Below, piece by piece: positions 33,691 through 46,744 of a stretch of DNA of 64,000 nt. Location: contig JAMPIT010000575.1 of assembly GCA_026261815.1 (NCBI GenBank), positions 37,673,501 to 37,737,500 on the forward strand. Reading direction: 5' to 3'. The notes under the pieces are model-generated. The model saw only the letters and a program-made list of their open reading frames with translations, had not been told where the DNA came from and did not search any database. Position 1 is the stretch's first letter; each line of letters opens with the position of its first letter. Both the position numbers and the translations under genes were made by a program. Source of the DNA: Monarcha castaneiventris obscurior. Taxonomy: Eukaryota; Chordata; Aves; Passeriformes; Monarchidae.

Positions 33691-35418
33691 GACTCTGAAT
33701 GGACAAGATTTTAGACGATGGGATTCAAGCACAGGACAGGGATTGTAACAAGTAGTAACCAGTCAAGTACTTAACCAGCTACTGAAAGACTGTCAGTGCT
33801 TTGGGATTGCTGATGTTTTGTTCAACAATCTACACCCCTGTACTGATCATGGGAGAATCAGAGCACTGGGTGAACTGTGACCAGAGTTCAGCTGATAGTA
33901 ATTGTCCTTTGTACTCTACGTGCACCGCTCTGCTCTCTTCTATCAGCCCTTGTTAGCCACTCAGCTGCTCACGTACTCACAAGGCTCATCTGGCATGCCC
34001 TTTCCTTTGACTACATCCTTTAAAAGCTATTGCTGCATAAATGTCACCAGTTCCAATGCTACCCACAATACTACCCACCGCTGAGCCTCATCCTGCTTTT
34101 TTACTCTGTGGCTCTTTTCCTTTTCTCTGCTTTGCTTCTGGCTCAGGACCAATTCCTTCTTTAAAATTCCTTTTGAAAGGTTCAGCTTGAGAACACTGTT
34201 CATTTAAGTACTGGCAGTAGGTTCATACTTTCAAAAGTGCTGCTGCAGAGCACAGGAATTCACCAGCTTCCCTTGATGAAATGCCTCGTAGTTTTTTTTT
34301 AATGATTCAAGGAAAAAAACTGTCTTGGCTTCTTTCTCCCCAATGATTTAGCCACACGAATATGTAGCAAGATGTGTGAAAAGCCACCCTGTAAACAAAA
34401 TTATTTAAGCAAAATGAATCCTATTGCACTGGTTTTGTACTAGTCCTGTGTCAATCCTATGGGGCAGGTTGAATTTAACCCTGGCTTAAGTTTGCATAAA
34501 TGAAGACAACTCTTATTTGCTATCTGAGATGCTGTCATGAATACTTCTTCCATTCCATGAACTTCCATTCTTCCAGAACAGTACCCCTGAATGTGCAACA
34601 TGGTCTGGCACGCAGCATGTATCACCAACAGAGAAGCTCTCAGAGAAAGATGGACAGGAGCTGGAGGGAGGCAAGCATCTGTTCAAACTATTCAAGGATT
34701 CAATTGATCGCCTCTAAATTAATTGGGCCAGAGAAAGGAGATAACAGGTTGGCAACTGAACACTGCTCAGGGGGATGAAAAATTCATAAAAATGTTGGAG
34801 TACAGTGCAAGATAATTTATAACAGCGATGCACCCTATTCCACTGGGCTGCAGAACTGAAAGAGCCGAGGAAAAATTCTGCAAACTTAATGCAGTGAATT
34901 CTTGGTAGCTCAGAAAAGTTGATAATAAAAGAAAGGATGCAGCAACTGTTTTTGGTAAAGAAAACACACGGATTCTTATAACCTTCCCTCTAAAAAAATC
35001 CTCGTTTGCAAATATTGCCAGCATGGGTCTAAGTCAGAACTGTATGAGGAAGGGGGGGAAGGATTTTGGAAGTCTTTTTTGACATCTGTTTTCAGGGGAT
35101 GATTGATTCATGTCTGGTGTTGTACCTAGTGTGACTCAGCTGAAATGAGCAGAACACATTCTGCAATAATTTTCTTAAAGGTTTTCCTTCCCTTATCCCT
35201 TGAAGAAGCAGCATAAAGTAACCCAATGTAAAAACAAAGAAAAGGTACCACCTCCCTCTTGCAGAGTGTATTTAGGCTGATAATTCTTGTTCCACTCCAA
35301 CAGGAGGATCTCTCCTGTTTCACATTCCCATGTATAAAATTTGAAACTAGCCTCGGCATCTGGCTGACAGACTGCAGTATCATCTCTGGGAGAAGGAGTT
35401 TCTCCTGGTGAAGAGGGG
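33691..35418. other. Spacer between oppositely oriented LTRs
   Basis: No gene or named repeat recognised. Contains ordinary AT-rich sequence. Confidence 0.4.
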
Positions 35419-36472
35419 TGTGGTGGGTTTACCCTGACTGGGCACCAGGTGCCCACCAAAGCCACTCTGTCACTGCCCTCCTCAGCTGGACAGGGGAGAG
35501 AAAACAGAGTGAAAGGTTCATGGGCTGAGATAAGGACAGACAAAAACAAATCTTGAAAACACCTTTCCCCATCCCTCCTTCCCATGCTCAATTTTAAACC
35601 CTGTTCTCTACCTCCTCCCCAACAATGGCACAGGGGGACTGTAAATGGGGGCTTTGGTCAGTCCATCACACATTCTTTCTGCCACTGCTTCCTCCTCAGG
35701 GGGAGAAGTCCTTCCCCTGCTCCAGCATGGGTCCCTCCCACAGGCTCAGTCCTCCGCGAAATTCCCCAGCTTGAGTCCTTCCCAGGAGCTGCAGTTCTTT
35801 ACAAACTGCTCCAGCGTGGGTCCCTTCATGGGGTGCAATCCTTTGGGAACAGGCTGCTCCAGAGTGGATCCCACTGGGGACACACGTCCTGCAGCAAACC
35901 TGCTCCAGTGTGAGCTCCTCTCTCCAAAGTCCCACAGGTCCTGCCAGGAGGCTGCTCCAGAGTGGGCTTCCCACAAGGTCACAGCCTCCTTCAGACATCC
36001 CCCTGCTCTGTCATGAGGTTTTCCAGGGGCTGCAGGTGGATCTCTGCTCCACTCTGAACCTCCATGGGCTGCAGGGGCACAGCTGCCTCCCCATGGGCTG
36101 CACCAGGGGCTGCAGGGGAATCTCAACTCTGGTGCCTGGAGCAGCTCCTGCCCCTCCTTCTGCACTGACCTTGGTGTCTGCAGGCCTGTTCCTCCCACAC
36201 ATTCTCAGTCCTCTCCTTTAGCTGTTTTCGACCCTTTTTGTCTCTGACCACAATTACTTCTGCATGTTACATTTTTTTCCCTCTTCTTGAATCCAATACC
36301 CCAGAGGCATTGCACTGTTGCTGTTGGGCTTGGCCTTGGCCAGCGGTGGGCCTCTCTTGGAGCCCACAGGCGCTGGCTCTGTTGCATGTGGGGGAAGCTT
36401 CCGGCAGCTTCTCACAGAAACCACCCCTGTAGACCCCCTGCTACCAAAAGCTTGCCAAGCAAGCCCAATACA
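35419..36472 (-). mobile_element. Complete solo LTR, minus orientation (family X copy 2)
   Basis: 1054 bp with TG...CA ends (plus-strand tgtggtgggttt to caagcccaataca). It is flanked by agggg at 35414-35418 and aggga at 36473-36477, a probable 5-bp target duplication with one change. It shares long stretches with copies 1 and 3, including ccatggggaggcagctgtgc in reverse. Confidence 0.78.
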
Positions 36473-39400
36473 AGGGACTAATGTGAGAAAGCTGATATGG
36501 AATAATTCAAAGTTTCAGGAATGGAGACAGTGGCTGTTTCTGCAGGCTGTTCCTCTCTCAACAGGTAGTCAAGAGTACTAGAATATTTGACATGGGTCAA
36601 TGGCCTCTACACTGGATGGCAAGAGAAGCTCACACTGCTGACTGTTCATTAACAGTAAAGAAGGGCCCTTTCATCAGTGATTGAAGACTTTTTGCTAGAG
36701 GGAGAAGCAATTAAAGTTCTTTAAAATTGCCTATTCCTGAAGTATTTCTCATTATAAAGGACTGCAGAGGGAATTACAAATCTGTAATTTTTTTTCACCA
36801 TGCGAGCATAAAATGAAACAGTTCCCTTAATGCATTAATGTGATACTTGCAAATAAATGTGAGATAAGTTTTGGAACAAAACCAATGCTGTCTGAAAATC
36901 TGTGACACTCTAATGAGGAAATTGGGCAGATTAATTAAAAAAAAAAAGTAATTTGGTTCAAATACCAGAGCTAAACCAATATGGTTTTCATTCCTATTTC
37001 TTTTTCCTTCTTCCACCCTCCAGGGAATAGTTTATCCATTATAAAATGGGGGTTTGCCAGAACCAGGTGTTATTAAGTAAAAATCCCTCATGTCTGATTG
37101 TGTGTTTTACTCACTAAGATATTACATAAAAGGTTGGTAGTGCAAATTCTGCCCTACCCTTCCTGAAAGGGAGGAAATGGTGTACTACCCATAATTAAAA
37201 GGTTGGTAGTTGTCTAGACCCAGAGACATTAGAGGATACATTCAGTCTCCCCAAAATACATTGATACATTCAAGAAACCCAATGTTCAGCATGTAAGTGG
37301 GATTGCAAGCACGTTTTTTGTCTGCACTGTACCTCCCTCAGCTCTTTAAATTCATCCCAGGGCCAGAGATGCTCAGTGGTTAGGAAACACTGCAGATCAA
37401 TCTCTGCAGGTCATACGGGTTTCAAAGCTACTTTTCTACCCAGGTAGGGAGCTATTCAGCATAGGAGAGCATGGGCTAAACTACTCTCATTTTAGGGTAG
37501 TATTTTGCTTTTAATCTTCTCTGCTCTCTAGGTAAGAACAGTGCTTCCCACCCATGCTTGGGCACAGCCTGGCTCCCAGAATGATCCAGCTTCATCATTC
37601 TGTTATTCTGTAGAATTTAGCAATGACTACTGGGGCACAACTCTGGTTTCAGCCACATTTTAAATTCAGTCTTAGGAGGAAAGCAGCATGCCTTCAGCTG
37701 GCTATTCAAAAATCAGTGACCATTAACACTACTGATTGCATGAGAAGGTGTTTTTAAGAAGTTTGCTAATTGCTCTTGTTCCTAAACCTCTGTTCACTTC
37801 AGGTCCCCTCACTGCTGCCACTTTGCCAGCAGCCAGCAGCTGTTAGCAGACATGAGCTGCTGAAGATGAAAATACCTCTTGTTTTTTCACAGTACAGTAC
37901 TCCTCACCCAGATTTTTTCATTTATGTCTTCAACAGTCTTCACTACCTGTCTGTGGTTTCTTTGTTTGAAGTCAGGTAATAAATTATTAATGTAACTTCA
38001 GATGCAAAATGCAGCGCCCACCCAACACGGTTTGACAGAGACTCTGGACACATTTTGATGGTTTCCTCAAGTTATGCCTAAGGGTTTTGTCCACCCTCTG
38101 AAAAGAAAAATGATATGGATAGCTAACCTAGGAAAGTTGCAAGTCAGCAAGTCCACAGGCACACAGGGCCATGAAAACTCAGAGCAAAGCAGAGCTAGCC
38201 CTGTGCTGTGCTGGATTTAGCAACTCCTGTTCTCATCCACACACCAGTTTATCATCTTATCATCATAAGTCAGAGTTTTAGTAATGCAGGCTTCCCCACA
38301 ATACCAGCTTCATAGCCAGCATGGACCAAATGGGGGAGTCTGCTTGCAGCCTCTGCCTTGCTGACATGTTTTGGAAGTGGCCAAGGAGCTTTTGAACCTA
38401 CTGTTGTCAGAGGTCCATCTCCCTCCAGCAGATCTATCTCCAGATTTACAAGAAAGAACAAGGAACAAAAGCCAACAACTCTATCTCACTAAAGAATAAC
38501 AGAAAAGCAGAACTGGAATAAAGAAACTCCCTCTTCTTCAACATTTGCCAAAGACATAGAACATTTTCTCTCCTAAATGTTCCTCAAAGTCTCCTATGAA
38601 GTGCCAGTGGTCCTCTTAAGATGAGTCAGTGAAACAGAGTTTTGCAGTTGGTGGAAAAGCCATTTTGACTGAACGAGTGCATTTCCATTAAAAAAATCTA
38701 TTACAGAAATTGATTGCAGGGCTCATACTAAGGCATATGAAAAGAAAAGAGACAGAGAATGTAAGCCATTCATCATTTGTTTACAGATTCATTCTCCTCA
38801 AAGGCCTAATTTTGGTTTGATTATATGTAGTAATGGCTTATTTTCACTAGCCCTAGCAGAAGGCAGTGGTGACTAACAATGCTTTAAACAAAATGTCACA
38901 TTCAGCTTTTCCTTCAAACCATGCCAGGGCCTGCTGAAGTCAGGGTGATGAGATTTACCTTATCTCTATGGAGATTTCCAGCCAGATGTCCTTCATATCA
39001 CGATTCCTTGAGTCTGTTTTAGTCATCTGCTCTAGTTCAAGAGGCATCGCTCCAACAGGCAGGACCCATTCCTGCTTATGGCAGGAGAGAGGGAGTGTCC
39101 TGTGACCAGCCAGATGTGGTCAAATGAGTTGCACTCCTAGTCTTACATTCACATAATGGGTTCTGGCTGAGAGGTCAGCAGTATGTTCTGGTGAGGTTAA
39201 CCAGTTTTGGGGACACTGCACCACAGTATGTCACCCTTGAAATAAGCAGTGTCCTCTAGTCAAGCCACAAGCCATTCTGCTGGGAGACATTTCCTCCTTG
39301 TTATACTCCCTACAATAGCATAAAATCCACTGCTAGTTTCTACATGCTATATTTTTCCTGAACTTTCACTTTTCTTTTGTTTTTTCTCATTTCACTTCAC

Positions 39401-40365
39401 CTCCTCATTGTCCTTCTCTGTTTTCCTCTGCATTTTTCAGTCTTATCTTCATTGCCATCCTGTATTCTGTCTTTCTTTTTTTTACTGCTTTTATGTAATG
39501 TCATTATTTACTGGTTTTTATCAACAATCCATCTCTTCAATACACTTCTTACACTTATACTTTCCAAAAACTTTGGAAGAGAAAATAAGTTCCATTCTTC
39601 TTCTTCTGCAAAACATCTATTAAATGTGTTAATACATTTTGTATTTCTAAACAGTGTAATACATGAATGCAAAAACTAAAGAAAAAAATTTACATTCAGA
39701 CTATTTTCCTGTAAATGTAAAATCTTTCTAAAGACTACACACATTTAAGGGATAATAAATTATTATCCTGTATCACTTCTATCACTTAACTTTTATTTCC
39801 TTACTCATGTTCACACTTTCCTCAATTATTTTTGTAATACAGCTCAGCTCAGTCACTCAAAGCTCTTAGAAATCACACCCACCTTGTTTAGTCTCTATAC
39901 TTCTTAAGGAACAGGAATTCAACTGAAGAAGCAGCCTCAAAAATTGCTTTTCAATCTCCAGAATCATGCATATCAGCCCTAAATACAACCAATACAAGTC
40001 CATCTGGTATGTTAATTGTTGCTTACCTCTTATCTGTGCTTGCAAACCAGCTGCAAGAGTGTAAAATTTGGAAATATGTTTCATCTCCAGCGGGATTAAA
40101 AGCAATGCTTAGGTATGCAGGATGAGATTGCTCCTGGCCAATTAAAGCTAGGGACTGGGACATAAGGATGCTGGGGAGCTCTCCACATCCCACACTGTAG
40201 GAGACCCCTAAGCTACATTCAGGAAGGTGTGTGAACAAGTCAGCAGAGCTCTTCTGCTTCTGGGAGTAGTGCATACACCGGGTTTTTCTGTGAAGATACA
40301 GGAGCTCACTCCGTGCCAGCTCAGCTCTCTCTAAGCAGGCCTTTAGCTCTTTCCTTTGCAATAAT
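36473..40365. other. Gene-poor interval
   Basis: No convincing exon. A tRNA-like stretch near 37360 and a repeated aaaaggttggtagt motif (37128 and 37196) are the only structures I noticed. Confidence 0.4.
37353..37432 (+). repeat. tRNA-derived SINE-like segment
   Basis: The run gatgctcagtggttaggaaa looks like a decayed tRNA A box and cgggtttcaaagc about 40 bases on like a B box, as in old tRNA-derived SINEs. No cloverleaf forms cleanly, so it is not a working tRNA. Confidence 0.28.
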
Positions 40366-40770
40366 GTGAAGACAGGCTGAGAGAGTTGGGGCTGTTCAGT
40401 CTGGAGATGAGAAAGCTCTGGGGAGGCGTTCTAGGAGCCCTCCAGTACCTAAAGGGTCCTACAACTAAACTGGAGAGAGACTTTTTACAAGGGTGTGTAG
40501 AGACGGCACAAGGGGAAAAGGCTTTAAACTGAAAGAGGGAAGGGTTAGATTAGATATGAGGAAGAAATTCTTTACTGTGAGGGTGGTGAGGCAGTGGAAC
40601 AGGTTGCCCAGAGAAGCTGTGGATGTTCCATCTCTGGAATTGTTCAAGGCCAAGTTGGACAGGGCTTGGAGTAACCTGGTCTAGTGGAAGGTGTCCCTGA
40701 CCATGGCAGAGGGTTGGAATTTGATGATCTTTAAGGTCCCTTCCAACCCAAACAATTCTATGATTTTATT
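40366..40770 (+). mobile_element. CR1 LINE 3' end
   Basis: Sense copy with ggctgagagagttggggctg, tcagtctggagatgagaaag, gagggtggtgaggcagtgga, and the terminal cccttccaacccaaacaatt and ctatgatttt. Confidence 0.92.
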
Positions 40771-43700
40771 TGTAGCAGAAGTAGCATTGTGACACAGGGT
40801 TTATTTCATACTTCCCATATTCAGTCTGGCAGCCACAACTTGGCTTCTTCTGAAAACTTTCCAGAGCAATAAATAAAAGGATTTTTGCTTGCAACCCCTG
40901 CTGCTGTACTTTGGAAGGAGCATCTGGAACTTCCAGCAGTAGATGGCCCTCCCACATCTTCAGAGTTACTTGGTGAACCTTTGACCTTTCTGAAGTTGTT
41001 TCAATGAGTCAGCTGAGTCTGAATCAGAAAAAATCTAAGGCTCATGAAGAAGTTTAGTCCCTCCTAATAACCCAGTCTTACAACATTTACAATCCTTCTG
41101 TTATTTTTATATTGAGTAACAAGGTAGTAATCTTTTGCCATCCAACTTTATTATTGCTTCCAAGGCTTTTATAGGAGCAGCATAACCATTTCCCACGTGC
41201 TGCAAAGGACCTGAATTAGAAGCCTGCTGGAGCTACTCTTCTCTCCCATGCCTGCAACGTGTGTTCTTGAGTGCTGGTGTAACTGGCACAGCTCCACAAA
41301 GCCATTGCTGACTTTTCTCAAAGACTGCTAAGTCCTTCTGTACTAGTCCTCTATTCCAGAGCAGAAACATTGACCTGTTTTTGAAGACCATCATCCTCAA
41401 GCCAGTGAAAAGAGCCTAAAACCTGCATGCAGCACCTCTTTACCTCCCTTCCTGGCCAAATAAACAAGTGGTGAAAGACTTCTGGAGGGTATGCAGGAAC
41501 GGCTCAGTACAAGGGCACAGCAATAACAGGGAATGGCAACTGCTGACTTGCTCTTCTGATTGTGGCTGTCCTTCCACATTGTTGTCTCAGTACAACAGTC
41601 TTGGAATCACAAATTTAAATGCACTTAATTATTCATGTTTATATTGAGTAATTAAATTTTCCTTTCTACCTCATCACTGAAGGCCTTCAGTCCAAAGCAT
41701 GTGTGTGTGTATCACTCTAAGCATTTGGCTATTGTGTGAAAAGCTTTGCAGTGTGAGCTGCGTATCCTTCCCAGCTTTCCCTGGCTCCTATCAGCATTGG
41801 TTAAAAGGGAAACTTCCTTAAAAAGCTCCTCTCAGAGCTGCTGAAGCACACAAATTCACCAGTTAGTCGAGCAAATGTAGAGCATTTACATAAACTGTCT
41901 ATTCTTTGTCAGGACTGAGGGTCCGAAAATTCCCACAGATGTTTCTCAGTTTAGTACAGTGCAAAGTGGAATTCCTTTTGTCTAATTTTGTGCATATTCC
42001 CACAGCTGTCCACCCTAAAGGGAGAGAAATGGTCACCTCCATAGGTGGTCCTGGTCACAGGCTGCATGGTTTGCTTTGACAATGTTGACAGCAAAGGGAG
42101 ACCACTGATTTATTTCTGCATGGCTGCCATTAAATGAAGTGAAAACAGCCCATGAGTGGCTTCCATTTCCTTTACCACAGCTACCACATTGCCAGGCTTT
42201 GTCGAATGCATCTCAAATGTCTTGTCCTTGTGACCATCCCAGTCTGCTGCACCTTCTTGTTCCATGGAACATCCTTTTCATGCCCTGAACTGTGGGAAAA
42301 GCTGACAACACACACACTGTATCAGCTGATAGGTTTTCTCATACTGCTTCTACTACACGGACAACAATATCACTTAAGAGCAGGAATGATGTTTGCCTTG
42401 AAAAAGGTAGGCACATGCAATCTACTTTTACTAATGATGGACTAAAGGAAAGGGCATATCTGAGATCCTGCTCAAGTTACAAGAAACTATAAATGTCTGA
42501 TCTGTATATTTTTCCATTTTTTTTTTTACAAATTGAACATTACATTTCACAAGGGAAAAATCAGGATGCGTTGATCAGAGAACTGTTAACACCAGAGACT
42601 TATTAATAGTAACTACAGCACAAAAGCAGCTGTTTCCAGCTTTTATACAGCATTACATTTGCTTGATGCAGATAAAGAGAAATTACTCATGAGGCAATGG
42701 AAAGAAAGGTGTAGGAGGGTGAATCACGTTGGAAGAATAGGAAAAAATGAAAGTGGGGGCAAAAATTTTTAAGCATGCTGTGTCATCACCAGTAAAAAGT
42801 AATTTGCTATATCAGTGGAATGCTATTAACTCCTGCTTTGTTGGGCATAATGCATGGTGGAGGAGGGAATATTTCAGTCAAATTGAATGACAGTAATTTT
42901 GGGGGAAGGAGAATGACTCTTATTGCTTTTTTTTCTAGAAGGAAATTCATTGGCATCTTCACATCTAATTCTGATTTGCACAGTTGCACAACTGGAGCCA
43001 AACTTCCTGTTAGCAGGGCACAGCACAATTGTCTAAGACTGAACATGAGTGAACACAAGAAGACCACAAGTTCTCTTGAGAAAAGGATGACAAACATTTA
43101 GTGAAAACATGGTTTATCTGTTAAAATTGTAGTCAATTTTGAGTATGTTTCTTTTTTTGTTCCAATGACTGCCATCATATTACTGAGATTACTCTTTGAA
43201 ACAGGACTAAGGAATTCTCTGGAATAATCTCTGCTTCAGGGATAAAAGGCTATGCAAAATTAGAACTAACTAATCTAGTATAATCTGCATATTACACAGG
43301 ATTGACTATCACATTGGATTTTTATGCAAGTTTATAACAGGAAATACTGCATGTGTCACCCTGTGTCACCTGAATGGTTTTTTTCAGGATTACATCTTCC
43401 ATTTCCTTTGCCTAGGGAGATGTTTTATTTCATAAACAAAGATTGGAAAACAAAGATACTCATGTCAAAGTCAGAAAAAAAAAAATACATTTAATATTGT
43501 GCCACAGAAACCAAAATGAAGGGCTTAACCCAGACACAAAAAGGGGCATTACTTACAGGCACACTCCAGTCTTCATGTGCAGTTTGTTTCCCGTTTGTGC
43601 TGCCAATACCTCTGTCTCTGTCTAGCGTCCAAGGGGCTGTTCCCACCAGAGAGGGCAGTGATCTGGGCTCTCAGGGCTCCTTCATATCAACTCCCCCTCT

Positions 43701-45655
43701 ATTCCTTACTGAAACCTTTCCTAGCACCCAGTCTGAGCCAATATATGAAACGAGGTGGCATGTTGCAAAATTTATAATCGTCCCATGAAATCTTTCACTA
43801 TTTCTTTCCCACTTTTGGGGCACAAAACAGTCATGTGGTATATCTAAGAAAAAAAAATCCCCAAATTGTCCCATTTTCACAGTACTACACAGCTTTGGGG
43901 TACATAACCCAGGCCTGCGTCACAATTCAGATATGTAAAACAGGCAGGGCACCTCAAGCCCATTTCCCTTTGCACCAGGGTGGATCTCCAAGAGCAGTGC
44001 TGAGGGAAGCCCCAGGCTGGGTGCTTCCACCACGAGGACAGAACCAGGTTCCCACATCTTGTTCCCCATCCTGAATTCCCCCTCTGAAGTACTGCTCAGC
44101 ACAGTAGTTCCACAGCAGATCACTTCACCATTTCACCACGACAATCCAAAGGACACCCAAATCCTTTGCACAAATATTGGGGGGAGTTTAATGGGGAAAA
44201 TATTACACAAACTCTTTACACTCTCCAGCTGATAACTTGTGCCCTTCGTCCCCTTCACTTACACTACAGAGGTCAGTATGACCAGGTCACTCCAACTCCC
44301 TGACCTGCTGCCGCGGGATCTATTTCTTTGAGTTACTCTCTGCTCTCACTCTGCTCCCACTGCCTCTAGGGTTGTCTCAAAGTGCCACATCCCAGGGTGT
44401 GCTTTGGGACACAGATTAAATTTTTGCTCTGTCACAGGAACACATGCAGCCCATTGTTCTCAAATTAGGCTCAAGATTGTGACTCCAAAGATTCTGCCAG
44501 AAATTGCCCCTTGAATACACCACAAATCTCATTGTATTTCTCCATGCCTTCTGAAGGGTCTGGAGAGATCTGCTGAGGTGTTAATACCCAATATAGAGTA
44601 TTATACAGTATTTCTTGCAGGATAGCACTGAAGTTATTTTATGCACAAATACCTTTGCAATGACAAGAAGGTTTCAGTGAGGAGAAGGGTGTAGGCAGTA
44701 CTGGAAGGAGTGGGTCTGATCAGCTTACCTTGCTTCTCCCTGCTACAGCGAGTATCACACTTGAGACAGAGACCAAGGGAGTCCAGCTAGAAGAGATCTA
44801 AAGAACAGGAACAGGAAATGATTAATTATTTTAGTTAAAAGAAACAATATTACTTGGCCACAAGCCTCCAGGTAATAAAGAATTAGTTTTTCTTAGCTAA
44901 TGGGAAATTACACCTCTACAGAATGCAGTCCACTGAAAGCAATTCTTCAAGAAAGGATGTCAGAAAAGCCTAGGAAATGCACAAAACATTTGCACACCGC
45001 TGCAAAAGGGCAGTTTGCTGAGAAACCATTAGAACTGGATTTAAAGCAGTCCAAACTCATCCCAGCAATGGTCGTGAAAGGTGCTGTATGTATCTAGTGA
45101 TGCTTTTTCAGTGGCAAGACAGGGCTTTCTTGATGCTTTTTCCTTAAGTTTTTCCTTGCTTTTCTTTTTCTTTTTTGTTTTGCATTGTTTTGTTTTTAAT
45201 AACTAGCTATTATTCCAAGATCTGTCTGTAGCTACATTTATTAAAGAGCTGTGTTTAGGTCCAGTAAGATGGGAGGATCCAAATCTGTGTTATTTCTGAA
45301 AGACTTTAAGGGGCACTTCACTACACAAAGGTGGTGTAACCAGTTTCCCATCTGCCTCAGAAAGTGGTATAAGAATCAGGTCCACATAAAGCTAGGAAAT
45401 TAGGAGACTATTCTAAAGTATCTCTCTAAACAATTGCCCTTTTCTTGAAGAATTTGGGGATGCTTTGAAAACAAGAGAGAAAATTCTGACAGTGATAAAC
45501 TTCAAATTTCAAGGGTCTAGAAAAAAAAGGAGGAAATTTTAAAAACTTGGGAAAAAGAAAGAAGGAATGCTTATAATAGCTTTTGTGGGTTTTTAGGAGA
45601 ACACTGTGCTTTTGAAAAATGGTAGAGGGCAGACTGGGGAGCGTGTACTTGTATG
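40771..45655. other. Gene-poor interval
   Basis: No convincing exon or named repeat. The block at 43900-44450 is richer in GC than its surroundings but I cannot classify it. Confidence 0.38.
45421..45468. repeat. Short dispersed direct repeat, copy 1
   Basis: aattgcccttttcttgaaga at 45433 recurs at about 47831 with similar flanks (tctc-ctaaa before, atttNNggatgc after). Unknown family. Confidence 0.6.
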
Positions 45656-46744
45656 CAGGAGCCTTGCCCTGGCTGGATGTCAGGTGCTCACCAAAGCTGC
45701 TCTATCACTCCCCTCCTCAGCTGGACAGGGGAGAGAAAATATAACAAAAGGCTCATGGGTTGAGGTAAGGGCAAGGAGAGATCACTCAGCAATTACCATC
45801 ACGGGCAAAACAGACTTGCCTTGGGGAAATTAGTTTAATTTATTACAAATCAAATCAAAGTGGGATAATGAGAAATAACAAAGCTAAAAAAACATGTTCC
45901 ACTCACCCCTCCCTTCTTCCTGGGCTCTACTTCACTGCTGATTTCTCTATCCCATCTCCCACAGTGGCACAGAGGAATGGGGTATGGCAGCTGTGGTCAG
46001 TTCATCACACACTGTCTTTGCTGCTCCTTCCTCCTCACAGGCAGGGCTCCTCACACTCTTCCCTGACTCCAGCCTGAGGTCCCTCCCATGGGACTTCATG
46101 AACTGTGGGTCTGTTCCATGGGGTGCAGTCTTTCAGGAGCAGGCTGCTCCAGCGTTGGTCCCCTGTGGGATCACAAGTCCTGCCAAGAAACATTGCTCCA
46201 GTGTGGGCTCCTCTTTTCATGGGGACACAGGTCCTGCCAGGAGCCTGCTTCAGTATGAGCTTCCCATGGGATCACAGCCTCCTTGTGGGCTTCCTGTGGG
46301 GTCACAACCCACCTATTCTGGCTGGGATGCTCCAAGGGCTGCAGGTGGATCTCTGCTCCACCCTGCACCTCCATGGGCTGCAGGGGCACAGCTGCCTCCC
46401 CATGGGCTGCACCAGGGGCTGCAGGGGAATCTCTGCTCCGGTGCCTGGAGCAGCTCCTGCCCCTCCTTCTGCACTGACCTTGGGGTCTGCAGGGCTGTTC
46501 CTGTCACACATTCTCATTCCTCTCCTTTGGCTGCTGCTCCCCAGCAGGTTTTTTCCTCTTCTTATCTCTGTTATCCCAGAGCTGCTACCACATCACTGAT
46601 GGGCTTGGCCTTGGCCAGTGGCAGGTCTGTCTTGGAGCCAGCTGGAATTGGCTCTGTCAGACATGGGGGAAGCTTCTGGCAGCTTCCCAGAGATGCCACC
46701 TTTGTAGCCCCCACTACCAAAATCTTGCAATGCAAACACAATAC
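45656..46744 (-). mobile_element. LTR, minus orientation (family X copy 3)
   Basis: Same family as the elements at 32686 and 35419. It includes the end region missing from copy 1 (ctcctcagctggacagggga), the shared cccatggggaggcagctgtg block in reverse, and the end cttgcaatgcaaacacaata. Its outer ends are mutated, so borders are approximate. Confidence 0.72.

Noticed and set aside
37353..37432. Working tRNA gene
   Set aside because: The A- and B-box-like motifs are too degraded and no stable cloverleaf or anticodon arm forms. Listed only as a SINE-like fragment.
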